The notes under the pieces were generated by a model. That model made no database searches. It saw only the letters and a list, made by a program, of their open reading frames with translations, and was not told where the DNA came from. Made by a program: the position numbers and the translations under genes. Of a DNA stretch of 64,000 nt, positions 1 through 12,079 are shown one piece after another (within the stretch, counting starts at the first letter, position 1; the number at the start of each line of letters is the position of its first letter). Origin of the DNA: Adineta ricciae (taxonomy: Eukaryota > Rotifera > Eurotatoria > Adinetida > Adinetidae). Where the stretch lies: contig CAJNOJ010000145.1 in NCBI GenBank assembly GCA_905250025.1, positions 1 through 64,000 on the forward strand. The letters run 5' to 3'.

Positions 1-32
1 AATTACAAGAAAAACCATATTTAGCTGTACAG

Positions 33-180
33 TTTTCTAAACAAACAAATATCGAAAGACAAAAAATTAAAAGAATTTATTCAACAAAATCCAGTCAAAC
101 AATCACATAAAACATCTCTATCAACAACAACTGCATCAATCAACAGTTCTCATTATCATTCATCATCAATTATTATTTAA
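33..180 (+). CDS. C-terminal exon of an upstream gene (partial)
   Basis: The first bases look like the end of an intron: an AG at 31-32 follows a pyrimidine-poor tract. An open frame then runs to a TAA at 178-180. It begins with a Lys/Gln-rich helical stretch (LKEFIQQNP) and ends in a Ser/Thr/His-rich low-complexity tail. An AATAAA lies about 20 bp after the stop, which fits a 3' end. No family is recognised and the rest of the gene is outside the window. A competing frame from base 3 to 110 cannot be excluded. Confidence 0.35.
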
Positions 181-869
181 TTTGTTTTCTTTTACAAAAT
201 AAAATATTTTCATTTCGATACGATAAAAACACTTTTATTTGAGAGGTAATTTTTATCAATCATTATTAATTGGAAAAAGAACTAATGATAGGAAAATAAT
301 TTCTAATGCAAATATCTACTATAGTTATGAATGGATATAAGAGGTAAGAGTGAAAGTGGACAGGTGAAAAATAAAACGAGAATTATTAATGGGAAATTGT
401 TTTAGATATCAGAGCACATTAAAATAAAGTTTGTAACGCATAAAAAATCTTTTTTATAATTATCATCGTATTTAACGTGGACATTGTAACGATGATGATA
501 TCGTTCATCTCTTTCTGTTCTTTATTTTCTCACCTCTATATCATACTATCTCTGGGTCATATCTCTCTTTCCTCTTCTCTATATAAGCGCGTATCTTATT
601 GTGAAAGAGATACGTTCTGGTCATGTAGAGTAGTCAATAAACATCGATACCGTGAGAAGTGGTCAGCTACTCAACCACTTTGTCGTTACAGGAGCGAATT
701 ATAGATGCCTGAGTATCGTCGATAATGCATAGGTGAGTGTTTTTCATGTATTTTAAGTCATTGATAGGTTAGTGGATGCCGCGAATGGATTATGAGCAAG
801 TAAAAAATGGACCATTATTGACGAGAAAGCGAAGAATGGCGGTGGATTGATACGACTATCGGTAAAAGC

Positions 870-1145
870 TATGAGATGCCTAGTTCGACTTATATTATAA
901 ATGGACATCTGATAGACTAATCTCAGTTCGAATATAAATAGATGTATATCTATATAATCCTACACGTTTAGGGATAGATTTAGTTGTACCTGTGTATGCC
1001 GGTGGACATAGGCTGATATATAGCTCGTCTGAGAGTATTTCTGAGACTATGTATACCAAAATCTATCCCTATCTATTCTTAAGTATGTGTAGGAGTGTAT
1101 TAGGAATTCGTCACTTATATTATAAGTCGACTTAGGCAGCTACTC
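870..1145. mobile_element. Short non-autonomous TIR element (MITE-like), copy 1
   Basis: This 276-bp stretch has imperfect terminal inverted repeats of about 24-31 bp: left core TGCCTAGTTCGACTTATATT at 877, right core at 1115-1138 as its near-perfect reverse complement. It aligns along its whole length with the element at 29980-30369. It has no coding capacity and one internal AATCTATCCCTATCTATTC unit, where the second copy has three. Flanking target duplications are not convincing here, so this copy is probably older or its ends have been trimmed. No transposase source is visible in the window. Confidence 0.7.
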
Positions 1146-4046
1146 TAAATAAGAGTAGATGAATCATAAAGCACGACAACTTAGGCGGTCTCATCACCAA
1201 TTATCGTTGTAATAGTAGGTGCAAAAGATTTGAAATAGAAATAGGAAGTAATGCGATCATTGTGGGGCAATCTAGCCGCAATCGAAAACATGGGTTAGTC
1301 GTATCCTATTGTAAATGCTCGCTCTCTCATCTTATAATATTTGACTTTTTCCAACTGCAAGCAAACCGCTGTCGATATTTGTCTGTATTAGACAGACGCA
1401 ACCGTAATCAGAAATATAAGACTATATAAATGCGTAATCTTACGCACAGAAACACGATTATTTACGGAGAGCGGTTTCTTTCTTCTGATCGTAAATCAAT
1501 TGTATTTGAGCAAGGAACAGCGTATCAAAGAGTATGTAGTCAATCAAGTAATTCTAAATGTTAAGATATAATATTGTTGGTTAAGCTGCGGAAGAAAATT
1601 GTGTCAAATATTGCGAAATTTTAAGGTGTATTTAGTCAGTTTAAAAACTTCTTCTACATTTAGCTTTGTCAGCTACACGATAAACTAGTTATCTTTAGTT
1701 AAATTCGTGTCATGCGCTTCCCTAAATAGAAAAAAGGTGAATACGGGATTATCATTTTCATGTTGATGTAAACGAAAACATACAAAATCCTCTTAGGAAA
1801 CTCAGAACAGTAAAACAAAAGATATCGTTACAAAGTGGTAGTTTAATATTATGCTACAATGTTCTCTTCATTGATGTAAAACCTCGACGGCAGAGAATCG
1901 TAACAACACTATCTCCGAGTTTAAAATAAGTGAATTGACATAGATGAAAGTGAAGTATACGGGTACGAGGAACATTCGGACAATATCTTTTTTGATCAAA
2001 GACTAGTATTTGAAAGTAAATTTTGACAATTATAACTAATACGGGTATATAGACTAGCGTTCTGGTGAACTCTTTGTTAAAATGAGCTATCTTTCAATCA
2101 TGTGAAAGGATCCTATTGATAAGATTTACATACACTAAAGAGTTCATAGATTCTGGATAAAAAATACATCCTTATAAGTCGTGAATGAATGTTTTCAAAA
2201 TATCTTCCCATCGAATTGATCTAAACTAAATCCATCTAAACTGTAGATAATTGGCCGAAAATAGAACTTCACTATATCAAACTGAATGAAACGTGAATAT
2301 TGAAACTGTCGACCACACACGCCTTCGAGTAACGTTGGTTTGATTGTGGTAGTTTTTTTTATTGCACCGAGAAACGTGTAAAATCATTTAAATTTTCTAC
2401 CGTCACTCTCTCTTCAGTCGCGAGTCATGTTCTCAGAACTCAATGCTTGCTGTCTAAACGTAGAAAGAAGAAGTTATTTTTAGTTTATGCGAAATTTGTT
2501 TCATACCGTCTATTTTTTTTTGTTTCTCTTACATGGAATTTTACCAGACGCTTGCGAAAGAACCGTCGTACAAGATGATGCTGAATAAAAAAAACAGAAA
2601 CACACAAAATTAAAACACATTAACTCTTTGAGCCCTAAAATATTTCCCGCTAAAATGATGAAATTAGCTTGTTCTAGATACAGAATGTATGACATGAAGA
2701 ACTCTGGCGAATACGCTTGTATTTCACAGCGTTTAGCTCTATTGAATTTTGTTATATGTAAGTAGATATTTTAACTGCTGTTTTTATTGACTACAAAACT
2801 TATCCCTCTCGTTCTCATTACGGGAATCATTTTGACCATCGGATGAAAACCTGCTAGCATCATTTTCTTGATCAGGATCCTTTTGTACCGTTTTCGGAAC
2901 TAATCGTAACACAGAAATTATCTATGAAAAGTCTGATATTTTCGTATATAGAAAGGATAGAAAATGTTCTGTCACGCACATATTCATACAGTATTTAAAC
3001 ACATTTCGGATCGTTTATAATACAAAGCTGTCTTTTGTTCATACATAGTTTCGAAAAGTTCTAGAACATTCTTCTCGACTGCATTCGTAAAGAAACGACG
3101 TGCATATTTGCACAAAAGTGTGCCATACAATTCAGTAATAAAACATGTGAAGCAAAAATACTACTATAGAATTCAAACGGTTAAGATGTAGCGATAACGA
3201 AATTCACGTGCTGTATATGTATTTCGGATTTTTGTCTGCTCTTCCGATACCATACGCCGTAATATGGACGAAACAAAGCCAGAGGAAGGAATCGAATCTC
3301 CTGATGTCTAATAATTTAGACGCATAGATCCAATACGTTATTCACAACTAGAAGCAGAATGTAAGAAGTAACTACATAGACACTCTTTTCTCATTCAATT
3401 CGATTGCGTTGTTCTCAGATTTTATGCATTACTCGATGTTGCTTTGACGAAAGCTATAAAACTGTATGGTTAGCGTGATTTGGATGAAACGTTCCCTAAG
3501 CAGCTCGGCGATAGATAGTATCCAATTATGATTACCTTGGTATAGAATAAGACGAGAATTTGGCAAAGAACGCTATAATGAAGGCAGATCAAGACGGTGA
3601 GGATCAGCTGATAGGCGTGCGTGAAATTCACCCAAACTATCTTGCTATCAGGTAACGTTAACAAAACCATTCCAGATGCGTTGGATTACATAAAGCCCGG
3701 AATTCTGTTCGGATACTCAACTGTTTTCAAAATGTGAACTTCTGTTAAATATAGTCAAAGTATGTACAATATGTTACTAAGAACATTTGAAAGCTCTTAC
3801 TGTTGTAGTATACCGGCAAGCCAATATCTTGTTCGAGTTCAAAGATGAGGATGAGTGGTCAATTCATTATTGAATCATTGGAAAATGACTGATATTTATC
3901 TAAAGTTCCTTGTTTATTCTATCTTATACGCTTTTTTATAGTGTATAACACCTTCGAATAAAGTTCGAGGCTTCCGCATTAAACAAAAATTTTCTTGGTA
4001 AAAATGATAAAGTTTCTTGTAGATCTACATTTATTTTCATACCGCT
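1146..4046. other. Long stretch without a supported gene
   Basis: All frames are short and broken. Two weak traces are described in the findings: an Ig-like N-S-G-E-Y-A-C motif near 2680-2720 on the + strand, followed by a hydrophobic run near 2780-2840. Nothing firm enough to annotate. The stretch is unusually long for this gene-dense window and looks like decayed DNA. Confidence 0.5.
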
Positions 4047-6268
4047 ATGGAAGGTAGTGGCGATAGTTTCACAGATTATTTGGATTCGTCTGCTGATCAA
4101 TTGTCTCCATCGGTTATAAAACGATTGAATCTAGGTGATAAAATAGAAAACAATCAACAACAACAACAACAATCGACCACAAGTGTTAGTACATTATTAG
4201 ATGTCAAAACTAATCCTGACGAAGTTCAATCTTTGGAATCAATGTTGCATAGTGTTGTCAAGATCTTTTGTACTTCAATTCCATGCAGCTTTGATTTACC
4301 ATGGTAAGACCTATGGATTTACTTCTTTTGATGAAACTCAAAAATCATGATGAGAATGAAGCAAAATATCAATGTGTCGCTATAAAGACGACGAAACAAA
4401 GTTTTGAATATAATTGGACCTGAAAATAAGTCTCGTTCATAAAAACGAGGATACATATTTCTAATTTATATCTATATCGGAATATTCTCCTACGTCTCAA
4501 TTATAGTGGATGAACAAGAAGTTTTCGCAGCGAACCCTTGTCAATGATGCTTTCTTACTTTAGGCAAATGGGATCGCAATCAGCTGCAACAGCATCAGGA
4601 TTTATAATAAACGATCGACGAATTCTTTCAAATGCTCATGCTGTTTCAAATTCATCTGTTATTCGTATTCAAAAACATGGTGATACAAGGAAATACCCTG
4701 GACGTATATTACACATTGCACACGAATGTGATCTGGTTATGTTGACTGTTGATGATAATCAATTCTGGAATAATGTAAATCCATTGATATTCAGTGATAT
4801 ACTACCGGAATTACAGGATTCAATTTTAGTTGTTGGATATCCAATTGGTAAACATCATCTGTATTTCTTTTCATCTATTCATATTATGGATATTTGTTTT
4901 TGAGGTGGTGATAATTTATCAGTAACAAAAGGTGTCGTTTCAAGAGTTTGTATGTCGACTTATTCGCATTCATTGGAATATTTGTTATCAATACAAATTG
5001 ATGCTGCAATTAATCCTGGTAATAGTGGTGGACCAGCTTTTCAAGGTACAAAAGAAAAGTTTCGGAATAATTAACTATATGCATAGCTTTAATCAAAATG
5101 AGCACAAATAATTACATATAAAAAAGAAATTGAAGCTGAGTAAAAGGAAAATCATCAACACAGAGTGTTAGATAATTTTCGGGTTTGTTTTCTTATGTGT
5201 TTGATAAAGGAAAGAAGAGATGAGAACGAAAAGTATTTGAGACATATAGAAATACGTATTGTGTATTTTGATTATTGTTTTTCTTTTTCATAGATAAAAA
5301 AGTTGTCGGTGTATCATTTCAAGGAATGAATAATGCTCAATCAATTGGATACATTATACCAGTATTAGTAATCAAACATTTCCTCGATGATATTCAATTA
5401 CATGGAAAATATACGGGATTTCCTCGAATGGTCTTTCATTATCAATCAATGGAAAATTGTTCATTTCGAAAATATTTGAAATTAAATGATGATCAACATG
5501 GGATTTTAGTAACAGCAGTTGAACCAGCGTGTATTCTTAACAAAATATTAAAGAAAGATGATGTGATCACAGGTATTGATGAGAAATCAATTGCTGATGA
5601 TGGAACAATTGATTTTCGTCGTGGAGAAAGACTCAGTTTCATTCATTTATCGAAAATCAAATTTGTTGGTGATGAAATTTCATTTACAATTATACGACAA
5701 GGTAAAAAGTCATTTATCAAACAGAGAATTCTTTTTGAAAGTTTCATTTCATTTTTGAGGTAAAGAAATGAAATTAACAAGTTTATTAGATAATAATTCC
5801 GCACTTGTTCCATTACATTCACATGATAAACGTCCAGAATATTTAATTTATGGAGGAATTGTCTTCACAGTATTAACTCGTTTTTATTTGTATGAATGGG
5901 GTTTTATTAACTGGAAACAAAAAGCTCCAAGACATTTAGTTAGTTTAGCACTGAATGGCACACTGGAAGAGTCAGATCAACAAATTGTTGTTATTAATCG
6001 AATCCTTGTGGATGAAATTAATTATGGAATCGAATCATCTGTTATCGATGCGATTCTCAAAACTGTCAATGGAATTGAAATTCAAAATATAAAGCATTTA
6101 GCAAATGTTATTGATCAAATATCAAATAGCGAAGAAAATATTTTTATTCGTTTTGAAACTCAATCGAAAAGTATCATTGTCGTTTCATGTGAAGATGCTA
6201 AACAATCAGAAGAAAGAATTTTAACACAAAATTCAATACCTCATCCAAGAAGTGAAAATTTACGTTAA
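4047..6268 (+). CDS. Deg9-like (HtrA family) trypsin-like serine protease with PDZ domains
   Basis: Five exons: 4047-4303, 4564-4847, 4905-5045, 5294-5701 and 5760-6268, all GT-AG and in phase, giving 532 residues. The S1C protease domain has the full triad: His in ILSNAHAV, Asp in [10 protein letters not shown] and Ser in [13 protein letters not shown] domain follows ([20 protein letters not shown]), then a second, more divergent PDZ-like C-terminal part (the [19 protein letters not shown] region). An N-terminal tail with a short poly-Gln run precedes the protease. The layout and the [14 protein letters not shown] blocks match plant and protist Deg9-type proteases better than animal HTRA1-4, which carry IGFBP or transmembrane N-termini. 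No signal peptide or membrane segment is seen, so a soluble, perhaps nuclear protein is likely. Inference: protein quality control. Confidence 0.9.
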
Positions 6269-7934
6269 AAAGAACTCTTTATACTTTTGAAGTGAAATTT
6301 TTCGTATGATTTAATTGAACTTTGATCTTCTTTTTCAACATTGTTAAATTAAGAAAGACTTCTCGAACGATATTGTTTACACGAGCCAAGGCACTAGTGT
6401 TTCTGATAACTTAATTCAATGAATTGTGTTTGAATATGTATGGACGCACAAATATAAATGAAATTCAATCTACGAAAGGCATGCCGCGATGATTAAGCTT
6501 TTTGTGCTCTTGTGGATCATGAGAGCGTTACATTAGTATCTCCATGCAATCAGGAAATCTTTGATAAAAGAAACAAATGCTTGTTCTGTTCATTATTCGT
6601 TTTTCTGCAAGAAAGGATTATAGCGTCATAAGTAGTCATTCAAATTCAAAAAGTTTGTTTGTTGGTGTTAAAGAATTAGATTTCAACATTCGATACAAAA
6701 ATGAATTCTTGACGACAGTGATCGGAAATGGCTGTCCGGAGGATTTTCGGCGTGGGCGAACTCGAAACTGACGTTAGGTGTAACTAATTATTACTTGTTA
6801 ATAAACTAGCTATCACATATGAATAAATTATTAATACATAGAGTAAGGATTGGCCGAACGGTGATCTTTAGTTTTCTCCTATTCACTGAATTTTGGCTCG
6901 TTTCATTCTCTTTCCAAAAGAGATATTTTTCGGTATCTTTGCTGAAATCTTTTGCAGAAAGCAGAGGTTTGAACACTATTCCTAGATATGACGTGCATGA
7001 AGATAGAAGATTAGGAGTTTACACGAAAAGGTTCAGTATATCTTTCATTATGACGCAGTTGCAATTCAAGGAATCAGAAGATGTGGTATGGATTTAATAT
7101 CATTATTGCATTGTTAGCTGCGACATGTCAGCTCTCTCGATTGGATTTCAGCGGAAATATGTTACAGATGATATATCCGGCAGTAGAATCCTATCTTATT
7201 AGCTACAGAGGCATCAACTATACGAATAGTATCTCAAACATATGAGACACTATGATGGGTGCTCGTTTCATGATAAATTATAAAATAAAACTTTTTATCT
7301 AGTTTCTTTGCTAATTAAATGAAACATGGTTATTCACTTTGAAAGTTAATTAAAACTGGAAGCCATAATGAAGACAGGCACGGGAATGGCTAGCCGTCCG
7401 TGGCTGACCAACGTCTAGACGTTAGAATTCCAGATTAACTTTAAAGTATACGTTTGGGGCAACCTTATCAAACTCGAAAGATTTTTAAAAGGATCAGACG
7501 AAGATTCCTTAATGAAAATATTGGAAACAATATCACTTTTCCAAAAGTAGAGAGAAGAATCCATTGTCAGCGGATAAAACACAGACGTACTATGAATGCT
7601 TTGCAGGCTGTCGATTATACATCGTTCTTTTTTGAGCAACTTAGTGTAGTGTGAAAATAGAAAAACAAACTTCAAAGGTCTATCACTAGCAATGAGTGGT
7701 TTAAGACTGGCTAGTTATTAAGCGATGCAGTTTTTAGCAAACACAGCTGGTACTCAAAAATTTCTCACTGACAAATGGCTAGTTGGTTCGATCCATCAAA
7801 AACGAGCAATATTTATCTTTTATTAATTCTAGTACATTACACAGCATCGTGATGCAGCTGAGATTCAGTAGCAGTTGTAGTGCCTTATTTGTATTTCAAG
7901 GCGTTTGAATGTGTTCAACCTTCGGAGAAGTCTT
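6269..7934. other. Intergenic, no supported gene
   Basis: Contains only short open frames on both strands, with no recognisable motif, splice structure or shared ORF. It lies between the 3' ends of two convergent genes (protease on +, hydrolase on -), so it holds their 3' UTRs. Confidence 0.5.
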
Positions 7935-9098
7935 TCAGGGAAGGATCGGCGTTATTTGAAAGAGAGCAATAATAGGAAAATGGTCGGACGAATAATTTCG
8001 AGAACGAATATCTCCTACAGCTATGAATTTCGGTTGCAAATGAGAGCTTCCATCCATTGCATGCTGATACAGAATCCAATCAACATGAATTCGATGTGAA
8101 CGCCAAAGTGAAATCATATCTGATAAACATATGTTTCGACGAACCTTCCAAATTTGTTTTGCAATATCGATAATAACTGATTTTCTCAAGGATGTTTCAT
8201 AAGGTAAATCAACACCTAGGCCACGAAAGGTGTATAATATTATTTGAATGAATTGAAATCCATACGTGTTCACTATTGATCCAAGCCAACCGTGAAAAGA
8301 TGAAGAAAATGAATGAGATATGCATGTTGATGGAGATGTTTGACAAGTTGTCCATGTATCATATAAAAACTGAGACGATGTTAAGATTTGATGTGTCGTT
8401 TGTTTTGGAATGGTATTAAAATCTCCACATAGAAAAACGAGATCTTTCGGATATTTTTCTTGCCATTGTTTTATCGTCGATCGAATTACCTTTGCTTGTT
8501 CCTGACGCGCTTGTTCATTTCTCACATCCAAATGAGTATTAAACACAAGAATTCGAGGAGAATTTTCAAGATTTTTCAATTTAAACCGTGCGATGTTCAA
8601 TGTTCGCACACCGTGACTATTCCAATCTTTACTTCCAACTATTCTTGGACATTTCGATAACCAAATGTAATCTTGTTCTAATAACGTCAGTATTTGAGTA
8701 TTATATAAAATAGCGACTCTAAAGTCCATTTTTGATAGAGAATCTTCACAACCATCCTCGGTATCCATAGGTTGATAACCAACATATCGATAATATTTAG
8801 GCAAATGACAATGCCAAAGTCGTATCTGATCGGCAAACGGTTCCTGCACACTTAGGACGGATGGTTTCCATTTTTCGACAGTTTCTACTAAGCGAAAAAC
8901 TCTCTTCGTAAAGTTATTATTTGGATCACGCTCGTGAATATCATGTCGAATATTAAAGGTCATAACAGACAATAAATTTTGATTAATTGTTTGATATTTC
9001 TTTAACGTTGTCAAATCATCTTCTTCTGTGTAACGAGGAAAAGTGAATAGATAACAAATAAACAGACAAAGTAATATTACAAATAAAATCAATACCAT
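7935..9098 (-). CDS. Membrane-anchored endonuclease/exonuclease/phosphatase (EEP) family protein
   Basis: One open exon of 387 codons from the Met at 9098. The frame runs on to 9149, but a good acceptor (polypyrimidine then CAG) lies just before this Met, so the longer start is less likely. Residues 1-20 form a hydrophobic signal-anchor. The EEP core follows: Asn in TFNIRHD, the metal-binding Glu in SVQEPFADQ, the Asp/Asn pair in LVFLCGDFNTIP, and the catalytic SSDHFPI near the C terminus. This superfamily includes DNase I, sphingomyelinases, inositol phosphatases and CCR4-like deadenylases. The sequence resembles the broad 'EEP domain' metazoan/bacterial group, so the substrate cannot be named. 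About 100 residues between the GDFN and SDH motifs are an insertion of unknown role. Confidence 0.85.
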   Translation of the reverse strand: MVLILFVILLCLFICYLFTFPRYTEEDDLTTLKKYQTINQNLLSVMTFNIRHDIHERDPNNNFTKRVFRLVETVEKWKPSVLSVQEPFADQIRLWHCHLPKYYRYVGYQPMDTEDGCEDSLSKMDFRVAILYNTQILTLLEQDYIWLSKCPRIVGSKDWNSHGVRTLNIARFKLKNLENSPRILVFNTHLDVRNEQARQEQAKVIRSTIKQWQEKYPKDLVFLCGDFNTIPKQTTHQILTSSQFLYDTWTTCQTSPSTCISHSFSSSFHGWLGSIVNTYGFQFIQIILYTFRGLGVDLPYETSLRKSVIIDIAKQIWKVRRNICLSDMISLWRSHRIHVDWILYQHAMDGSSHLQPKFIAVGDIRSRNYSSDHFPIIALFQITPILP

Positions 9099-9783
9099 TT
9101 TGATCACTGCAAAAAGAAAAAAAATAATAACATGAAATTTTATACACAAGTGTCATATATGACATAAATGCTGATGCAATGTCGACTCATGCGTTGACAA
9201 ATATATCTTTGACACGTGATTTTGACACATTTTCTGTATGTGAGCTATTGTAATGTAACCAATAGATGAGCAGCCCAATCGCTTACAGTGAAATGCAGCA
9301 TTTTCTTCATCGTTTCAATCGAGATTCGCAATTCAACAGTAAAAGAAACGCAAAATTTCAGTTCTTCATTATACAAATACAGAGATCGAAACATGAGAAC
9401 GTGAAAAAACTGAAGTAATTCTTGTCGCGCTATACAGTTGCACGGTTCACTTGACGATTTAAACTCGGCGTCTTAAAACTTTATAGAGCTTGTGTCAAGT
9501 TCTCAGTGATACAAAGATCGATTATATCCTACAATATTTTTTCTCAATACTTCTCAGACTGTCTGATGAAAGAAGTTGTATTTCTAAGACTTTATTTCCT
9601 CAAAGAATGATGAACCAGTGGCAAAATCAAAGATTCACTCAATAAAAAAGAAGTTTTCGCGTAATTTTATTATGAATGTAAATACGTTTGGTGGTTAATG
9701 AATTCATATTCCAACCGGTGATATTTCAAAGAATGAATTATCATGTTGTACATTCATTGATATTGAATACATATTATATAAGG

Positions 9784-9996
9784 TTATGATGACAAATTCG
9801 TTACTGTTGATAGTTGTGTGAAATCTCTTTCAGTTTTCTCTTGTTGCTCATGAATGTAAGCATCAAAATTATATTGATAATTGAGAGAATCTTTTGAGAA
9901 ATAATTTAGAAGAGATATAATAATAAGAAGAAATGTAAATACACCAGTTGAAACGAGATCAACAATGATTTCTGAATTCAGATCAGACGAAGACAT
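9784..9996 (-). CDS. Small single-pass membrane protein (hypothetical)
   Basis: A 70-codon open frame with an acidic N-terminus, one clear transmembrane helix (FTFLLIIISLLNYF, residues about 20-35) and a polar, Glu/Gln-rich C-terminal tail ending in Ser/Thr residues. An AATAAA equivalent on the minus strand lies about 115 bp beyond the stop (near 9665), which supports a real transcript end. It matches no small integral membrane family that I recognise. It lies downstream of the M48 peptidase gene on the same strand, about 220 bp away. Confidence 0.5.
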   Translation of the reverse strand: MSSSDLNSEIIVDLVSTGVFTFLLIIISLLNYFSKDSLNYQYNFDAYIHEQQEKTERDFTQLSTVTNLSS

Positions 9997-10220
9997 CGTA
10001 TCACTTTCATTTATCTTTCTGATGAAAACTTGTTCACAGTGCTAAGCGCTTTTTATTCAAAAAGGAATAAAATGACTTTGACAAGACATTCGAAAATGTG
10101 ATATTTGATTTATCTAATCTAAATTTTTCTTTTAAAAGTTCATAGAAAAAGAAACAAAACAAAGCATTTTAAAAAAAGCAAAAAACATCAATGAATAGAT
10201 AGAACTGAGATAAAAAGTAC

Positions 10221-11189
10221 TTAAGCGGCTGGTGCTCGATTGTGATGTTGATTATATTCTTTTTGAGCTTCTGGCATCCATGTTTGAAGTTGACCAATAC
10301 GTGTGTTATGTGATGGATGATCAGAAAGAAATGCCGGTGGAGAACCTTTACCAAGTTGTTCATCCATTCGTTGCCAAAAGGCAACCGCTTCTCGTGGATC
10401 ATAACCAGCACGTGCCATATATAATAAACCAATATGATCTGCTTCCGATTCTTGTTTACGTGAAAATGGTAATGTTGCACCATATTTTGCACCAGCACCC
10501 AATGCTCCCATTATTGTCTATTACAAGAGATTATTTTCTGTCCAAATTTGTCAAATATGTGTGTTTACTTGTCTTTGAGCTGGATCCATGTCCATCATAC
10601 TTCCCTGCACGCCTCCTAATATAGTTTGAACAATTTGAGAACGGAAAAGTCTTTCAGCACTATGTCTTGAAGTTGCATGAGCCATTTCATGACCAAGAAC
10701 AGTTGCTAATCCAGCTTCATTTTTGGCTATTGGAATGATCCCTGTATACACGACTATTTTTCCACCAGGTAGACAAAATGCATTTTTTTCATGTGATTGA
10801 ATCACACTCACCTATTCGAAAAACAAACAAAAGGTTATCAAAAATAAACAAAATCATGTTTTGTAATCAATTCTTACTTCCCAATTGTATTGTACAACTG
10901 CTTTTTCAGCAGCTGCTCGTGCAAGTCGAGTTGTTACACGTTTAACTAAATCAACATCTGGCCCACTTTGAATAATTTTTCCTGCTTCATCTCGTTTTAC
11001 TTGAGCATACGCTTCTAAACCTAATCGTTGTTCTTGTTCAGGACTCAATGCAACACGAGCAACTCGGCCTGTTTCAGGATTCGTAACTTTGCTTGCTGTA
11101 TACAATTTGAATAAAACGAAAACAAGAGCAAGTAAGATCGGAGCCAATGCCAAAGGAAAAGCATGTTTACGTTCGAGTTTAACAGGCAT
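10221..11189 (-). CDS. M48-family zinc metallopeptidase, bacterial-like, with two introns
   Basis: Three exons read on the minus strand: 11189-10878, 10811-10569 and 10517-10221, with 66- and 51-bp GT-AG introns, giving 283 residues. An N-terminal transmembrane helix (FPLALAPILLALVFVLFKLY) is followed by the M48 core: NAFCLPGGKI, the zinc site HEMAH (residues about 143-147) and the third ligand in ESEADHIGL. The MARAGYDPREAVAFWQRM block and C-terminal PSHNTRIGQL are typical of bacterial LoiP/YggG-type M48 proteases. Eukaryotic relatives such as Oma1 are mitochondrial with a different N-terminus. The gene is therefore a candidate for horizontal gain followed by intron acquisition. Likely role: turnover of damaged membrane proteins. 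Codon use looks like that of its neighbours. Confidence 0.9.
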
Positions 11190-11875
11190 TTCCTAAGTTG
11201 AATTCTTTTTCTTGAATAGAAATCAAATCAAAAAGATAATATTTGACTCTTAGCAGTCGAAATAAATTAGATCAAGTCACGTTTTTAGTGAAAATATTGA
11301 TGTTTTGTTTGCGAATGTCAACAACGTTTCCTGTTCGATTCGATGAGGAAATACAAATAAACACAAATAGATAGATAAGAGAGAAAAATGAACATTGGTC
11401 AACTGATTTCATATTATACAAATTTATTGATCAACAGAGGCCACTAATACACATTCTTAGAAATAGTTAGTTGTATTTTGTTCCCTACCAAGAGATGTCA
11501 TCGTGCCATTTCATTCTTTTGTTTCACATCAATAAGAAAATAAAGCTGCCGCAAAAATGTTATATTGATATGTGAATATTATGTTCATTTTCTGTTAAGA
11601 CAAGAGAAAAGCATACCGTTCTACACGAAGTTTTATAAGACAAAAGACCATTTTAGTGTCGTATCCTTCTCAAATTCGTCTTGTACCTATGAATATTTCA
11701 TCCAAATAACAGCAAAAACGTGATAAATTTCTTCTATGAACAAAAAAATGAGAGAATAGTGCGAGTTGAAAAATTCTATTAGCGTTCATGATCTCTGTAC
11801 GAAGAGATGAAATGCATCACTAATTGATTTGAAAAAAATTCAAATTGTCCTTTTTTTAATGTTTATTAAATCTTC

Positions 11876-12079
11876 ATGTCATCAGTTAATTCGAATATTT
11901 ATAAACCATTGGAACTTATTCAAAAAACCTACACTTTGCAAGCAACAACGACTAATTTAAATTTAAATCATGAAAATTCACCTTCGTCACGTTCTTCAAT
12001 TGCCAAAATATCGACACATCAGCCATCGAGAAAGTCCTGGCCTCCGATTGAAAAATTTTTGAAAAAGAGGAATCCTTAG
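11876..12079 (+). CDS. Short Ser/Thr-rich open frame, uncertain
   Basis: A 67-codon + strand frame whose composition is protein-like (Ser/Thr/Asn-rich, then basic KKRNP end), preceded by a T-rich tract. No domain, no homologue recognised and no splice signals needed. It may be a small gene, an exon of something larger or chance. The rest of 11190-12640 shows nothing supported. Confidence 0.22.
   Translation: MSSVNSNIYKPLELIQKTYTLQATTTNLNLNHENSPSSRSSIAKISTHQPSRKSWPPIEKFLKKRNP

Noticed and set aside
477..704. 75-codon + strand frame
   Set aside because: No motif, poor composition and no splice or polyadenylation context.
870..1145. Target-site duplication for MITE copy 1
   Set aside because: The best candidates (TAAAAGCT and TAAATAAG) agree at only about half the positions.
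1431..1446. Palindrome TGCGTAATCTTACGCA and nearby inverted AAACCGCT/AGCGGTTT pair
   Set aside because: Too short and isolated; no target duplication or second copy in the window.
3050..3071. Perfect three-unit heat-shock element (TTCTAGAACATTC)
   Set aside because: Nine fixed bases are expected about once by chance in 64 kb of AT-rich DNA, and no gene start lies within 900 bp.
10232..10624. 130-codon + strand frame
   Set aside because: Antisense shadow of M48 peptidase exons 2-3, crossing its intron.
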